Origin: Patellaria atrata CBS 101060
Lineage: Eukaryota > Ascomycota > Dothideomycetes > Patellariales > Patellariaceae
Reading direction: 5' to 3'
Assembly (NCBI GenBank): GCA_010093705.1
Contig: MU006101.1
Location: forward strand, 124,001 to 188,000
Length of the DNA stretch: 64,000 nucleotides
The translations under genes were made by a program, and so were the position numbers. This document shows positions 1-12,072 of the stretch, piece by piece. Positions within the stretch are counted from its first letter, which is position 1. Every line of letters starts with the position of its first letter. The notes under the pieces are model-generated. The model made no database searches. It worked only from the letters and a program-made list of their open reading frames with translations, and was not told where the DNA came from.

Positions 1-64
1 TCGTTGGACATACTTCACCACTTGAATTCTCTTCTCCAACATTGACACGGTAATTCTACCCATC

Positions 65-2321
65 ATGGCTGATCCAGCAACAGTAGTCATGAATCATGAG
101 GTACGTAAATCGCTTCTCCCACAGACTGGGATGGTTTTTAACGATTTTGATGGCGAAGCAGTCAGACTCTACGCGCACACCACCACCAATCCACGACAAA
201 AATCTAATGGGAGGCGAGACGCGTGCGTCTCGAAAACGGGCTCATAGCATCGATGAGGATGAAGGTAGCCCCTCCCCGGAGGACCCATTTGAGAACAATC
301 ATAGCGCAAAGCGAAGCAGGTCGACGAACTGGCCTCTTAAGACGGATATGGCAGCACCTGTCCCAATTTCAAACGCCAACAGGCGACATATATCGAGTCC
401 CGCTCGATCCTCCAAATTTCAAGAAGCTAGTATGCGGGACCGTCCAAGCGATAAACCTCCTAGTGTCTTCATGCGTGTGATGAAAGGTGTCTCGAATACC
501 AACACGTCCATTGACCACCTCATGGATGACTACCACTCAGCAACGAATAAGGAAGAGTCGACAGGCAAGGATGAAGCTAAGCACTCGAGAACCCAGAGCT
601 CCGCCAGTCACCGGTACGCCTCTGCCTCCTCAATGGCATCTCACGACAGTAAGGAATCTGGTATCTTCCGATTCGGCCGTTCTTTAGCGGCAACGTTCAA
701 CCCAAACAACATTTTCCAAAAGATCAAAAATACCCGAATGTATCAAGAATCACGACAAGAATTGATTGACCAGCAGATAGCTGAAAACAAACGTTTGATG
801 GAGGAAAGGCGCCTCAAAGCAGAGCAAGAATATGCTAAGCTAAAAGCAGCTGGTCAGCTTGGTGCTCAAAACACTAGTGTTTTCCGTTCTGAGGGCGACA
901 TACTTTCTGCTACCAGCAATCAACGCGGATCTTCCGAAACAAACCCTCGAGATTCAGGCATAGACATGGATGACATTCGTTCATCTGTTGACTCTAAGGA
1001 CGCGATCCAGCAAAAAATCAATCACCCCGTTGCACCAGTACCCGGTTCAAAGGTAGCCGGCACTCCTCGCATGAAAGTTGCTCCCACACCCGGTCCTAGT
1101 TCAACGAGGAAGAGCTCGTTCCACTTCCGTACCCCTTCTCTGTCCGATCTCAAGAAAGTTAAATCGCATATCAACTTTCATGGAGATAAAGCACCCTTAT
1201 CAGTCACTTCTGAACGGACACTTCCAGATACGCCTAGAAGCAGAGAGGTTCGGAAGGAACAATCGAAGAAAGACTTTCAGAGGCAGGTCAAATTGACCAA
1301 GCGAGTGAGTGATCTAGAGTCAAAGCTACAGGAAGCTCGACGCGAATTGAATGCGGCCCTTGGTGTTCCTCCGGTTCCTCAAGTCCCTGCTCTCCCAGAT
1401 GTAATAAGGTCTGCGGCCAACTCGCGAGCTTCTTCCCCGATGAAGAAGAGCTTTGTTCTTGGAAGGCTACCAACTCTGCCATCTGAGCGCCTACTTTTCC
1501 CGGAACAGCTCGATACTCATGTTGACGATTCTCATGAAGAAAGTCCATCCAAGTTTGGCGACCATGTTGAGACCCATGAGGGGACCGCATCTCATGGAGC
1601 TCTTTCCTCTCTATCGGACAATGAGAACGATATTGATGAACTGAGCTTACCTGGACATCCAAGCACTAAACCTCGAAAAATGGTTGATAACGACGAGAAC
1701 AAGCGTCCGACCGCACCTGCTAAGCTGAGGAAGATGCCCCTCAAGAAGACCACCGCTAAGAAGCGCAAGAGCGGCGATACCGATGACCTTCATTATAAGC
1801 CTGACGCTGAGAGTGACGATGACGCAGAATGGGACGTAGCTACCACGAAGACACCAAAAAAGAGACGTGGAATTCCAAAGCCTGTCACCGCCAAATCGAC
1901 ACCCACGAAACTCGTCAAGAAAACCACTGTCAAGACCACCCAAGTGGCCACCAGTGATACCGATGTTGTTGTTGAAGCATTCGAACAAGAAGAGGACGTC
2001 ACCGTCAGTAAGGTGGCACTCGCCAGCACCTCGAAGAAGCCCACCGCGTTCGCTACTCCCAGCCATCATCCAGGTAGGCTCCACCGTTCTCCATCTTCTA
2101 CTAAGTTGATGAAGGGCCGGAATGCGTTGTCCAGGAAGAGGTCCGTTGATTCCGCATCGGAGAGGTCCAAGAGTGTCATTAGTGTTAAGAGTGAAGATGA
2201 AGTGCTTGTGGTAAAGCCTAATGGAGGTGATGTACCACCGGTACCCGCTCTCCCTAAGCTTGGCGAAGACGGTGCGGGAAAGAAGGAGGAGCAGTGGGAG
2301 TGGCCTGAGGATGTGTTTTAG
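65..2321 (+). CDS. Basic, Ser/Lys-rich nuclear-type coiled-coil protein (unknown function)
   Basis: Exons 65-100 and 162-2321 join in frame across a 61-nt intron (GTACGT donor, GCAG acceptor), giving 731 aa. The ATG at 65 is chosen because the other early ATG (96) overlaps the donor and reads through the intron. The protein is polar and mostly disordered. It has several basic NLS-like clusters (KRAHS near the N-terminus, TTAKKRKSGD, TPKKRRGIPKP) and two stretches with coiled-coil character, at about residues 200-245 (rich in E, K, R, L) and about 365-405 (KRVSDLESKLQEARRELN). The C-terminal third is rich in K, T, S and acidic patches. No enzymatic motif is visible. A chromatin- or RNA-associated nuclear role is inferred from composition only. 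The gene ends convergently with the RTA1-like gene. Confidence 0.8.
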
Positions 2322-3208
2322 ATAACCATAATGTGCTTGAGGAAGATACGTTATATTGCCGTTGGACTAAGAGATTGGGTGAGTATTTAGATAGCTCTAG
2401 CTTTCTTTGGTCACGACAAGGGCCCATCCGATGGACACTTTTTCTTCATGATGGATTAGCTTGGAAAGATTTCATCTTCTGCTGTAATTGTACCTGGATC
2501 CCTTATCTCGTTCTTCTTGGTGATATTTCTTTTCTGAGATTGTGGTCCCGTTTCCTACATTGGGACTTGGTGTCCCCCTCGCAGGCCCAGTCCTTGCCCC
2601 TACCTTTTAGCGTCATTCGACGGCGTTGATTACATTGCGGGTATTGGGCATATTTGAGCCCTTGGAGTTCTGAGGACTTTCATATGGATCATGGCACTGG
2701 CGTCGAGAGTTTTTCTTTCTTTTCTTGTTCATAGGGGTGCTTAGGTTTGGGAATGAAAATTACATATTCTGGGCTTGTGATACTCGTTCTAGAGTGATGC
2801 TTCCTGGATACTGATGTCCCTTACTTCCTGTCGCAGGCATTCGGTGCTTGCTGTACATCCGCCTTCAGATGTCCAGGTGGTTTAATTTTGTACAAATGAA
2901 AGGTAAGTATCATAGGGGGTGGCTGCAACTAGATAGATGGCTTTGACTTTGGATAGGTATATTCTTCTTTGTATCGTTCATAGAGAACTGAGTACTCTAC
3001 CCGAATGAAGAGAGTTAGTAAGGAGGAGAAAAGTATTTGAGTAACAGGGCCTCAGTTTCAAGTACATCTGGTACCAATCATGACGGGGGATGAAATATCA
3101 AGCGAATAACTTAGCCGAAGTTGTAAATCTAGTTTTGGAACTACACCGAACAGAGAAAACACCAGGGGTACATCTATGCACATCGCCAGAACTTGTTCGT
3201 ACAAAACC
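2322..3208. other. Convergent intergenic region
   Basis: This 887-bp stretch lies between two genes that converge. It presumably holds both 3' UTRs. Short open frames here have no family resemblance. I see no RNA gene or repeat. Confidence 0.6.
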
Positions 3209-4580
3209 TCAAGCAACACCCTTAGCAGTATGAGCCTCATTAACCACCGTCGACTCCGCCACCGACCCACTCCTCCCCGTCCCCGCCTTCCCCCTCCACC
3301 TCGCCACATACCCATTCGGCCCCGCCAACTTGAACGGATCTAAAAGATTCAAATACCACCTCCTTTTATTCGCCTTGCGCTCCGCGCGCCTCCTTATAAT
3401 CTCCTCCTGACTCATATTCCAGAACGCGGTCTCCTTATCCTTTCCCCTGATCAACCCCCACAGATCAAAGGGGTCGAACATGCTGACCAGAAACGGGCGG
3501 TCGTCCTCCCAGCCGAGCCCCTGCAGCTCGGTTTGCCCGTCGGGGGAGAGGTATACGGAGTTGGACCGCGGCAGGCGCTGGCCGGGGTGCCAGAGGTTGA
3601 AGACACAGGTGTTGAGGAGCATGATGCTGGCCTCGAAGACCCAGAAGTACGGCTCGTGCGTGTTGATCTCGCCGTCCCAGCCCTGGAAGAACTCGACGAT
3701 GCGGTAGATGCAGCGGGTTGTTATGAGCGTCGCGCTGGCGTAGAGGGTCCAGAAGACGGTGTCCAGACGGGGGTTTAGGACGCCGGCGCGCTTGCCGCGC
3801 AGCTGGAAGAGGATGCAGAGGGCGATGAAGACGAGGAACATGAGGGCCTGGGCTATGAGGGAGACTTTGACGAGCGTGGCGCCGGTTTCGCGCGTTGAGG
3901 CGGGGAGAGAGCTGTTGGAGAGGCGGACCGCGCCGTTTACTATTAGGGCTTCGATTATGGCGTCTAGGCCCAGGAAGGTGGTTATGACGCGTCCGGGGTG
4001 CATGGGCGCGAGGTAGGGGAGGTAGAACATTATGCGGGAGAGCACGAGGTAGTCTATGGCTGCATAGACGGGGCTGGTGGGGGAGGGAGGGTTAGTTTTG
4101 TTGTGGTTTCGGGGAGGGAGGAGGGAAGGACGCGTAGGGAAGATGATATGTGGTATGAAAGCAGCGGAAAAGGGTAGGGAGGATGATACACGGTATAGAG
4201 AAGGGATGCAGGAGGGTGAAGGGGGCATAAATGGGCCAAAAATGGTGAGACGTACGGGCCAGACATGATCAGAGCATTTGTAGCTATTACGAGGTTAAGA
4301 TTTCCGGTGTTATAAGCTCCCGCTTCCCGGACGGCGAAGCCTCCGACAAAGAGGAGTGCTGCCCATGGCATGAGGAGAGTGTAGCGCCAAGAGTGGTAGC
4401 GCTGGGTTTGGTAGAAGTGACAGATTCCGGATATGAGAAAGAGGATCATAAAGGCTATGGGAGCCGCTTTGTTGGGCTGATAGTACCAGAGATTATTCTC
4501 GCCTGGATGCTGTTAGAGGTGGGTTTCGGTGCTAAATTTGAGGAGAGTTTTGGAAATCAAAATCACTTACTGTACGCCAT
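3209..4580 (-). CDS. RTA1-like seven-TM membrane protein (long-tailed)
   Basis: Three exons (4580-4571, 4502-4256, 4073-3209) give 373 aa. The first exon is only 10 nt (Met-Ala-Tyr plus one base). It joins to GAGAATAATCTC to give the family-typical start MAYSENNLWYYQPNKAAPIA. RTA1-family proteins are fungal seven-helix membrane proteins linked to lipid export and resistance to 7-aminocholesterol or stress. Helices are evident from about residue 16 onward. The family signature R-C-I-Y-R-I-V-E-F appears before the last helix. After the membrane core there is a cytosolic tail of roughly 100 residues rich in W, R and D. The 182-nt second intron is longer than most in this window. The coding region is GC-rich compared with its flanks. 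It diverges from TRAPPC10. The exact substrate is unknown. Confidence 0.86.
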
Positions 4581-5363
4581 GAGGATTTTTCGGGAGACTG
4601 GACACGGAAAAGAAAGTTTGAAATCACGACTCGTCGTAAGAAAATCGCAGTTTATGATTGACTATGAGGAAGATTTATGGACATGAGGAGTTTTAAGACT
4701 CAAAGACGAGGTTAAGGATAAATGCCTTATGTAAAAGACCGGAATATATACTCATATCAGAGCTTAATTAGTTCTAGATATGATGTAGTGAGGTTGAAGA
4801 AAGTGGAAGAAAGCGAGATACGACAGCGTCCTATTTAATCTTTATACCTATACCCAAGTTACTGCAAGTAGCTAAACACAGCCGCGTCACGGTATTCCCG
4901 AATTTGCCGTCTCTTTCCATACCAGTACGTGCAGACAATACATTAGTGCTATGATTGGAACAAGGGAGCGAAATAACTGCCACTTTTGACGTTTTAATGA
5001 GGCAAACGTTCGTCTCTTCAGGCATCCTTGAGGCGGAATCCCTTGTTATTGACTTAATCGCGGGATATGCCTTGGCGATCCCGTTGGCTTCTCGCAACAA
5101 TTTCCGCATTCCTCGCATTCCAGGAAGAAGCGAGGCTTGGTCACCCGCTAACCCTTTTCGATAAGCGTCTTTTGACCTTCTCCCGACTGCAACTCTTCGT
5201 TTCTATGAATATCATACCAAATTCCGAAACAGATTCACCGGAGTGGAAAAGTTTCGGGTGCGGGATATCAAGGCGTGCGGTAATAAGATCTAGAAAGCGG
5301 CACAAACTATGCAACTCGACGTTTCATCGGTGATAGTACAGAAACCATGCAAATGTCATAATA
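4581..5363. other. Divergent promoter region
   Basis: This 783-bp region separates the start codons of the RTA1-like gene (minus) and the TRAPPC10 gene (plus), so it should hold both promoters. No coding sequence with family resemblance was found. Confidence 0.5.
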
Positions 5364-8300
5364 ATGGATGAATCTCCAAGTTCCAAAGTCACGGGTATGA
5401 ACAGTACCTATTTGATTTCAGCCCTTACTCTTGTTGATATTAATCATAGTCGAGTACCATGATCCTTCTGGCGTCTTTCCTCTTATCTCATCTCAGTTAA
5501 AGTACCGATTTCCGTTACGAAACCTGCACTGGAAGTCACCATCTAGGCCACTGAGATCCATTGACTCTTTACGTGTGGAACTTGTCCCAAGTGATGGACC
5601 ATCGGAAGATGCTGTTCTATCTCCGCCTCCCGAAACTCGGGAAAGCAACGATAACATCGACCGTAATTCTTCATCGAGTCAGCGCCCTATAAGTAGTCAG
5701 GGGCTCACAGCAAAAGAACGGCGTCATCAAATCCCAGGTCTTCGACAAACCCCTTATCTTAAGGTATTTTTACTACGATGCGATGATAGTGAGACCTACA
5801 AGACGTCGTCGAGGAAGACACTGCGTGAATGGGTAAGAAGTCACACAGTCTCTACTTCCGCTTCGTCATCCCACAATCCCCAAGAAAGACATGATGCTTT
5901 CGAATGGTTGATTCTACATGTCGTCTTACCTGATACACCCGCAGCAGCCCAGCCCCGGCTCTCTGGTAGCACTTCTGGAACGATATCAGAGAAGACACGC
6001 TGGCCGGGTCGTGGTTCATCAACTATCCTCGAAAAGATAAAGTCGGATTTTAACATTTCTAGTAAATCGGCCCCTGACAGGGTTGCTCAAGTGCGGCTGC
6101 AAAAGGATGAAATTCCTCCTTATTTATTACCTCATCTCAATTTACCTCCCGCTCCCGCAAGTACTATCACATCACCATACAGCGAGAGCCCGAAAGAACT
6201 AGAAAACTCTTGGAACGATCTAATAGCGAAATTTAAGATCTTGATCCTGCTTTCGTTTGATCAGCGTGTCAGTCAGTATGAGGATGATATTCGCGAGAGA
6301 GACTCTCAGCGTGCTCTTCCAGGGTGGAACTTCTGTACCTTCTTCGTACTCAAAGAGGGTCTCGCCCGAGGGTTTGAAAATGTTGGTTTGGTTGACGATG
6401 CACTTGTCGGTTATGATGAATTAGCTGTCGGATTAGATACAATAGTCCGCGAACAGGCGGCTACCGGTTCTGATAGTCACGGTGGATCTTTTCTCTCCTA
6501 CACCGAGGAACTACAGCAATATATCGTTGCCATGGTGGAATCACCAGACTCCAAGGATATCTGGAAAGGCAAACCTATCAGCTCGAATAGGAAGAATTAT
6601 CGCGATCTTATACTTTCCAATAACATTTCTTTGTTCGACTTCAGATGCTACATATTCTCTCGACAAATTGCATTGCTCTCTCGACTCAGTAATGTAGGGG
6701 TAACCAAACCGCGGTTGTCAAGCAAAGCCCCAACAAGACCGTCCACTAGCATCCATCAAACCACTCGCGATGATCTGAGTGTTGGTACAAAGCAAGCAAC
6801 CTCTCAGGAAGAAATGGAAGATTTGCTCTCCTTAGCGGAAATATGTGCACGAGCTTTGAATTTTATCAGTTCGATATCTAGATCAATACGAACTGATCTA
6901 CAAACTGGGTATGTCTAAATTAGCTTGATCGTAACTTTCATAATACTTATGATTCTATAGGATAGCGGCGGCAAAGGTCAAAGTTCCTACCTCGGTCATT
7001 GACAACTTTGTGTCCTCTTGGATATTTAGCGTTGCCAAACAGATAGTGGAAGAAACGACAACACCGTCTATCCCAGTCACTGCCTTTACGAAAGACATGA
7101 CTTCATCTTCCGATAAGTCTCTCTCTCGTGCTGGAAGCGAACCTAAAGTTGCTGTACAAGAGCCCAAGACATTATCACACCCCATTCGCTCAAGTTCATT
7201 GTCCCACCGGAGAACAGGAAATACTGAACCACCTTATGCGCTGACGCCAGCATCAAGTCAAGTTGTATATGAGGGTGGCACCTTTGGAGCAGAGAATACC
7301 AACCAACATAGCGAAGATACTGCAAACCAAAGGTCTGGGCTCGAGGATTTCGTTGCCCGTCGTGCAGATCTCTACCTCGTTCAGCGAAGAATTCTTGAAA
7401 ACCTAGGGTCTAAAAAAGGATGGAAAATCAGCTGGCAAGCGCTGGGTCAACATTTGAATGCAACTATAGGACGAATGACGGAAGTCGACTTGAATAAGAC
7501 GGACGAACTTGCTAGTGAAACGGAGATATCGTTACCTAAACACACTGGAATTTACGGGAAATCTCTTATAGAAGCTCTTTCATCGATGAAGAATTACAGG
7601 AGTCTCTTTGAGGTATCTACCTACAGTATCCATAGGTCAAATAAGGGGTTACTTATAGATGATATTAGGATCTTAGTAGCGTTGCCCTGAAGCATTATTT
7701 TGTCGCAGGCCGCAAACACTCTGCGGAGGGTATCAAGGGTGATCTGGCTGGCCTGAAGTTGTAAGTACCATCTGATCGGGAGATATTCCAAGCTCACAAT
7801 TTTCAGCGAGATGGGCGACTTCGCTAGTGCCGCATCGCAATTTAACCAGATTCTTCCTGTTTACGCAAAGACGAGATGGAACTTCATCAGAACGTTGATG
7901 ATGAGATTGTACGCACATTGTCTGAAAGAACTTCATAGGAAGGACGAATATGCTCGCGTACTTTTAGATCTCCTCATCCAGTCTTCGAATCGAGAACAAT
8001 CCCCAAGTGCATCGAAATTGACCGCGGAACAGGAAGATGCGGGTCCATCTCATGATCTGAATATACCTAATTGGTTGAATGACGACGTACAAACAACTGA
8101 TGGCTTGCTTTCAGAACTCATATCATTCTCAGATGAACTACCATATGCTGTAACGGTTCCGATGGCTAGATATTTCGGTAACATAACAGTCGAACCTTTC
8201 ATAAGGCACTTCGAGGATAAGGATGGGTTTCAGTTGAAGTTGCGTTTCATGCACCGTCTAAATGACGAGCTCCATCTTGATAAGGCTAGAGTAAGACTAG

Positions 8301-10262
8301 TTTGCACGACTCCTGGACAGAATTCAGAAATTTGGCTAGATAATGCGGATAATGTCCTAATACGACGTGGAGCCGTGAACTTGTGGGTTAGGACTAATGT
8401 AAGTTTGGATCCAGTCTTCTCTTTCCAGCTGTCATGCTCAATTGAACTAGGTTACATCTTGTGGACCGTACGTTATAGACAAGATTGTACTTTATGCGAA
8501 GAAAATTTCTTTTGTACACGAGCCGTTCCAAAAGTCTGAGGTGACCACGCCTCTCGGTTTACCGGGTTCTGCTTCAGCAACATCAGTCAAAGTCGCGAAG
8601 TCGTCTCGTGTTTTGTGCTTTCCTCGCAATGGTTCTTTCAATGTTAGCGTATCTCATTCACGAGACATCCATATTGATAAGCATAAATCTCTAGAAATCG
8701 AGCTAGAGAGCGGATCAGTCGATGTCTCTAAGATTGAATTTCACATTCGAGCAGCGTCAGCAGGCCTTCGATTACGAACTAGCGATGCTACAACGGATGA
8801 TAAGTTAGCCGTAAAAGACCAATCCCGAACAGGAATCATTGAACTTTCGCAACTTCTAGCCAGAAGTACTGCGAAGCTGAGATTACCATACGAGCTCGAG
8901 GCTCCATTACACGATGTCTCTGTACGTCTTGAGATCTTCTATCACACAAGCCAAGGCAAATTCATATTCTCTTCCTTTACGACTGTCGAGATTGAATTAC
9001 CCCTTGACGTGAATGTTCATGATATGTTCACTGCTTCGCACATTACATCACGCTTCAACATAAGGACTGCGAATGATACTCCTCTTTGTATCGAAAACAT
9101 CGAATTACAGGGTTCAGATGAGTTCGATGTTCAAACTGCACCACCAAAGAACACTCGAACTATCGTCTTTCCGAAGAGACCAATGTTATATCCGTGCGAT
9201 ATTGTCAGGAAAAATATATCGAAGAGCTCTAACTCTAATGCAACTCTTTGCCTTCAAATTGAATATCAGCGACTGAATGAGATTATTCTACACGATTTAT
9301 TGGATAGTTTCAGCAGGGATCTCAATGGAAGTCCATTTGAGCATCTATCTCGTTTACTTTGCCCTAATTTGATAGAGAAGTCACGGCAGATCTTCAGTCT
9401 AGCTCAATATGAGAGAGTCTTATCATCCCAAAACTTGGAGGTGGCGACGTATACACAGCTTGGATGGGCGGATGTTATTGAGGGCTTACATCCCTCGGTA
9501 AGATCGGATCTACAGCAATGGTTACATAAATGGCATGAGGTATGTTGTCGATGACTATCCTTAGATAGTAGCTTCGCTGATCAGAAATAGCAAAACAAAT
9601 CCATCCAGATAACCTCTATCCGGGATGAGATGCGCCTAATTCCGCATCGAATCTTAATCACAGTCCCAGTACCAAGTGTTCAAATTGCTAGTACAGTGTC
9701 TTTCACCCTCCAAGACCATGATTTGTCTTTGTCCAAGGTTCCCATGATGCCAGTAGCGGAAATTCTAAGCGCTAAACTCTCTGTTACACACACGCGTCAG
9801 TGGGACGACAGAGAGCGGTTAGTAGGAGCATTAAGCTTATCCGATACCAATGATGCCGTAAACTTTATTCTAGAGATAGAGGCAAATCCGGACACATGGC
9901 TAATCACAGGTCAGCGGCGTGTCCACTTTTCTGCAAGGGAGAATGAGACGAAGGAATTCCCTCTCGGACTACTCCCTTTACATCCCGGTCTTTTGTATCT
10001 TCCTAAAGTTCGCATTCGACCAGATGTCTCCAGGCATAGGGCTCGAGCGGCGACAGATCAACAGAGTACCGGAGTCCAAGATGAAACCTCTAGGTTAGTG
10101 ACCTCCGAAGTGGACAATCTGAGTGATGGCGATGTGGTCTGGGTTATCCCAAATGTGAAAAGTACAACAGTAGGAGTCTGTGGCTTTGGAACCCCAGAGT
10201 CCGGGACTGTGGTTATGGCATCGGCTGCGAGAGAGATATCGAGCGTTGTAGGATCATCTTGA
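5364..10262 (+). CDS. TRAPP II complex subunit TRAPPC10 / Trs130
   Basis: Seven exons: 5364-5394, 5450-6908, 6961-7612, 7669-7760, 7807-8398, 8451-9539, 9609-10262, giving 1,522 aa. TRAPPC10/Trs130 is a core subunit of TRAPP II, the tethering complex and Rab (Ypt31/32 or Rab11) exchange factor of late Golgi and endosomal traffic. Family marks: the start VTVEYHDPSGVFPLI; the FFVLKEGLARGFENVGLVDD block; the middle helical segment (FVAGRKHSAEGIKGDL, then EMGDFASAASQFNQ); and the closing VVWVIPNV near the C-terminus. The small exon 7669-7760 and the acceptor at 7668 were chosen because they restore the FEDLSSVALKHYF reading. The length is normal for fungal orthologues. The N-terminal linkers (residues about 45-95 and 160-230) are Ser-rich. 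It is a single-copy housekeeping gene with no sign of damage. Confidence 0.92.
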
Positions 10263-10587
10263 ATGGTGTAATGGCTGCAGTGTCAAGAATATATGTTAAA
10301 ATTCCAAAAGTACGGCTATTAATACGTCAGATTGTGGCTAATTGAGCGTAGTTATATGTGGCGGAACCGACTGAAATCTGGCAACGGCAAGATCGATTTG
10401 TTCAACTATAATGCGATGGCCCTGAGTGTCGATAGTTTGTGTCGCTACTTCCGTCAGCGAATTCACAACAAAACCTGACTTCCCGTAAATCCATCCTTTT
10501 GGCGGGGAACGTCCTGTTCCTGTTTGTGGTGGACAATGACATCCTTACACTAAAATTTCCCTGTATCTTCAAAAGCTAAATCATTCA
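10263..10587. other. Intergenic region
   Basis: This 325-bp spacer holds the TRAPPC10 3' end and the upstream region of the next plus-strand gene. No further feature was seen. Confidence 0.5.
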
Positions 10588-11427
10588 ATGCCTCGCTCCA
10601 TCAAATTCCTAGATCCTGTAATCGACCTCTTTAAAACGCCAACGTGGGCGTTACCATCGGTTGAGACTGATCAGACCAAAGCCACTCCGTCGAACCAAAG
10701 TCCAGTCTTCCAGACGAATTTCGCGTCTCTATCATTTTATGGCAATGACAAAATCCTACTGGATGGTTTTCCCGTCCCCATTCTAGGGCTTCTCAAGATG
10801 ACCGTCTCCAAGTCATGGCCTCGTGGGATACAATGCGCTCGGGATTGTCGAGGAGTCAAAGAACTCGTACTTCGCGGATACCCATGGCTATCTGTAGGGT
10901 CGAATTCGGTCCAAGCCCGGCGTCTCGTGAAGCAGATTCTCGTTGCCCTTTACAACGAGGGCTGGGTGTTGACTTTGTCCACTTCTATATTCAAGTGGAG
11001 ACACGACAAAGATTCAATGATATTCCGACACCAGACCCCAGTTCCAGTACCTTGTGAATGGATGTGCATATCATTTGCCTACCTCGATTCCATACGCTTG
11101 ATCGATGCGCCTCAGACAGTCCTCGACGAGATGGTTGAAACCCTCTCATTTTGTACTCATCGTCACGGGATTTATATGCCCAATGCTTATGTGATACAAT
11201 TAAAAGGGAATCCTTGGGCCTCGAGGATTCATCATAGAGCTATAACTGCACGTCGTCTTCAATTGATTCTCATCAATGTGCTCGAGGCAAACGGCTTTAC
11301 GGTGTACGCTTCAATTGTCCAAGATATGAGCTTCATCAAGGAAACCAAAAATGGAAAAGTAGCAGATACATGGCATTGTTGCAGGGCTCTAGACTGGACT
11401 CCTGGAATGCCGGTTTACCACGCGTGA
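10588..11427 (+). CDS. Uncharacterised fungal protein with duplicated 'G-x-P-W' module
   Basis: A single exon of 279 aa starts at the ATG at 10588. I do not know a function. The protein contains two similar halves. One begins KELVLRGYPW (about residue 90), followed by ARRLVKQILVALYNEGW. The other begins YVIQLKGNPW (about residue 205), followed by ARRLQLILINVLEANGF. In each, the G-x-P-W element is followed by A-R-R-L, an amphipathic helix and a G-(W/F) turn. The first half continues into a FRHQTPVPVPCEWMCISF strand. The second ends DTWHCCRALDWTPGMPVYH. From memory, this layout is typical of a multi-copy ascomycete family without an assigned role; that is an inference. There is no signal peptide and no transmembrane segment. 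Confidence 0.75.
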   Translation: MPRSIKFLDPVIDLFKTPTWALPSVETDQTKATPSNQSPVFQTNFASLSFYGNDKILLDGFPVPILGLLKMTVSKSWPRGIQCARDCRGVKELVLRGYPWLSVGSNSVQARRLVKQILVALYNEGWVLTLSTSIFKWRHDKDSMIFRHQTPVPVPCEWMCISFAYLDSIRLIDAPQTVLDEMVETLSFCTHRHGIYMPNAYVIQLKGNPWASRIHHRAITARRLQLILINVLEANGFTVYASIVQDMSFIKETKNGKVADTWHCCRALDWTPGMPVYHA

Positions 11428-12072
11428 AATGGGATGAACCCGTATTTTGAATGTACTGCAGGGTGGGTCGAGATACTTATTTAGCGTGTGGTCAATGAGT
11501 CTTATGGAAGTCCTACGGTGTTGTACCGCAAAGAAGTTAATTCAGCCAACTTGAGTCTTAGCTTCGTGAGATTCTTTTGCTGTAAATCGTTTAGAGTCAC
11601 CTTTAACTTGAGACCAAGCCCCTTTATTAAGCAGTCGGTTATACCTCAATACTATGCGACTTGCTATCATCTCTATAGCAGTCGCTCTTAATTGGTAATA
11701 TGAAATACAAAAAATCAAGGTTTTATCCAACCGAAGTAAGGTTCGCGGTTTGGATCGTTGGCGCATCTACGGTACTGCTAATGTCAATGAGTTTTCCTAG
11801 TACTGGGGTTGGTAGGCCTGCGTCACGGTCAAATTCACAACTTTGTTCTTATTTCTCCCTATGTATTTCTCCAATTTTTCCTTCTCACTCATTCCACGCA
11901 AACGGATGGTCTTGGACTAAAAGCAAAAACGAGGAATCATTTGCAATCAATCTACTTTTCAAACACTTCCACACTCTAGATCACTTTCTTACATCCACTC
12001 TTGCGCTCTCATCAACAATCTCACAACATATTCACATCACATTTATATCTTGATCGAACTGATATCTACAAC
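11428..12072. other. Intergenic / promoter region
   Basis: 645 bp lie between the G-x-P-W gene and the F-box gene. The last 100 bp before the start are C/T/A-rich, as in many fungal leaders. No other gene is supported. Confidence 0.45.

Noticed and set aside
4831-5333. Frames in the RTA1/TRAPPC10 divergent spacer
   Set aside because: Short, overlapping, on both strands, without motif; this is the promoter region.
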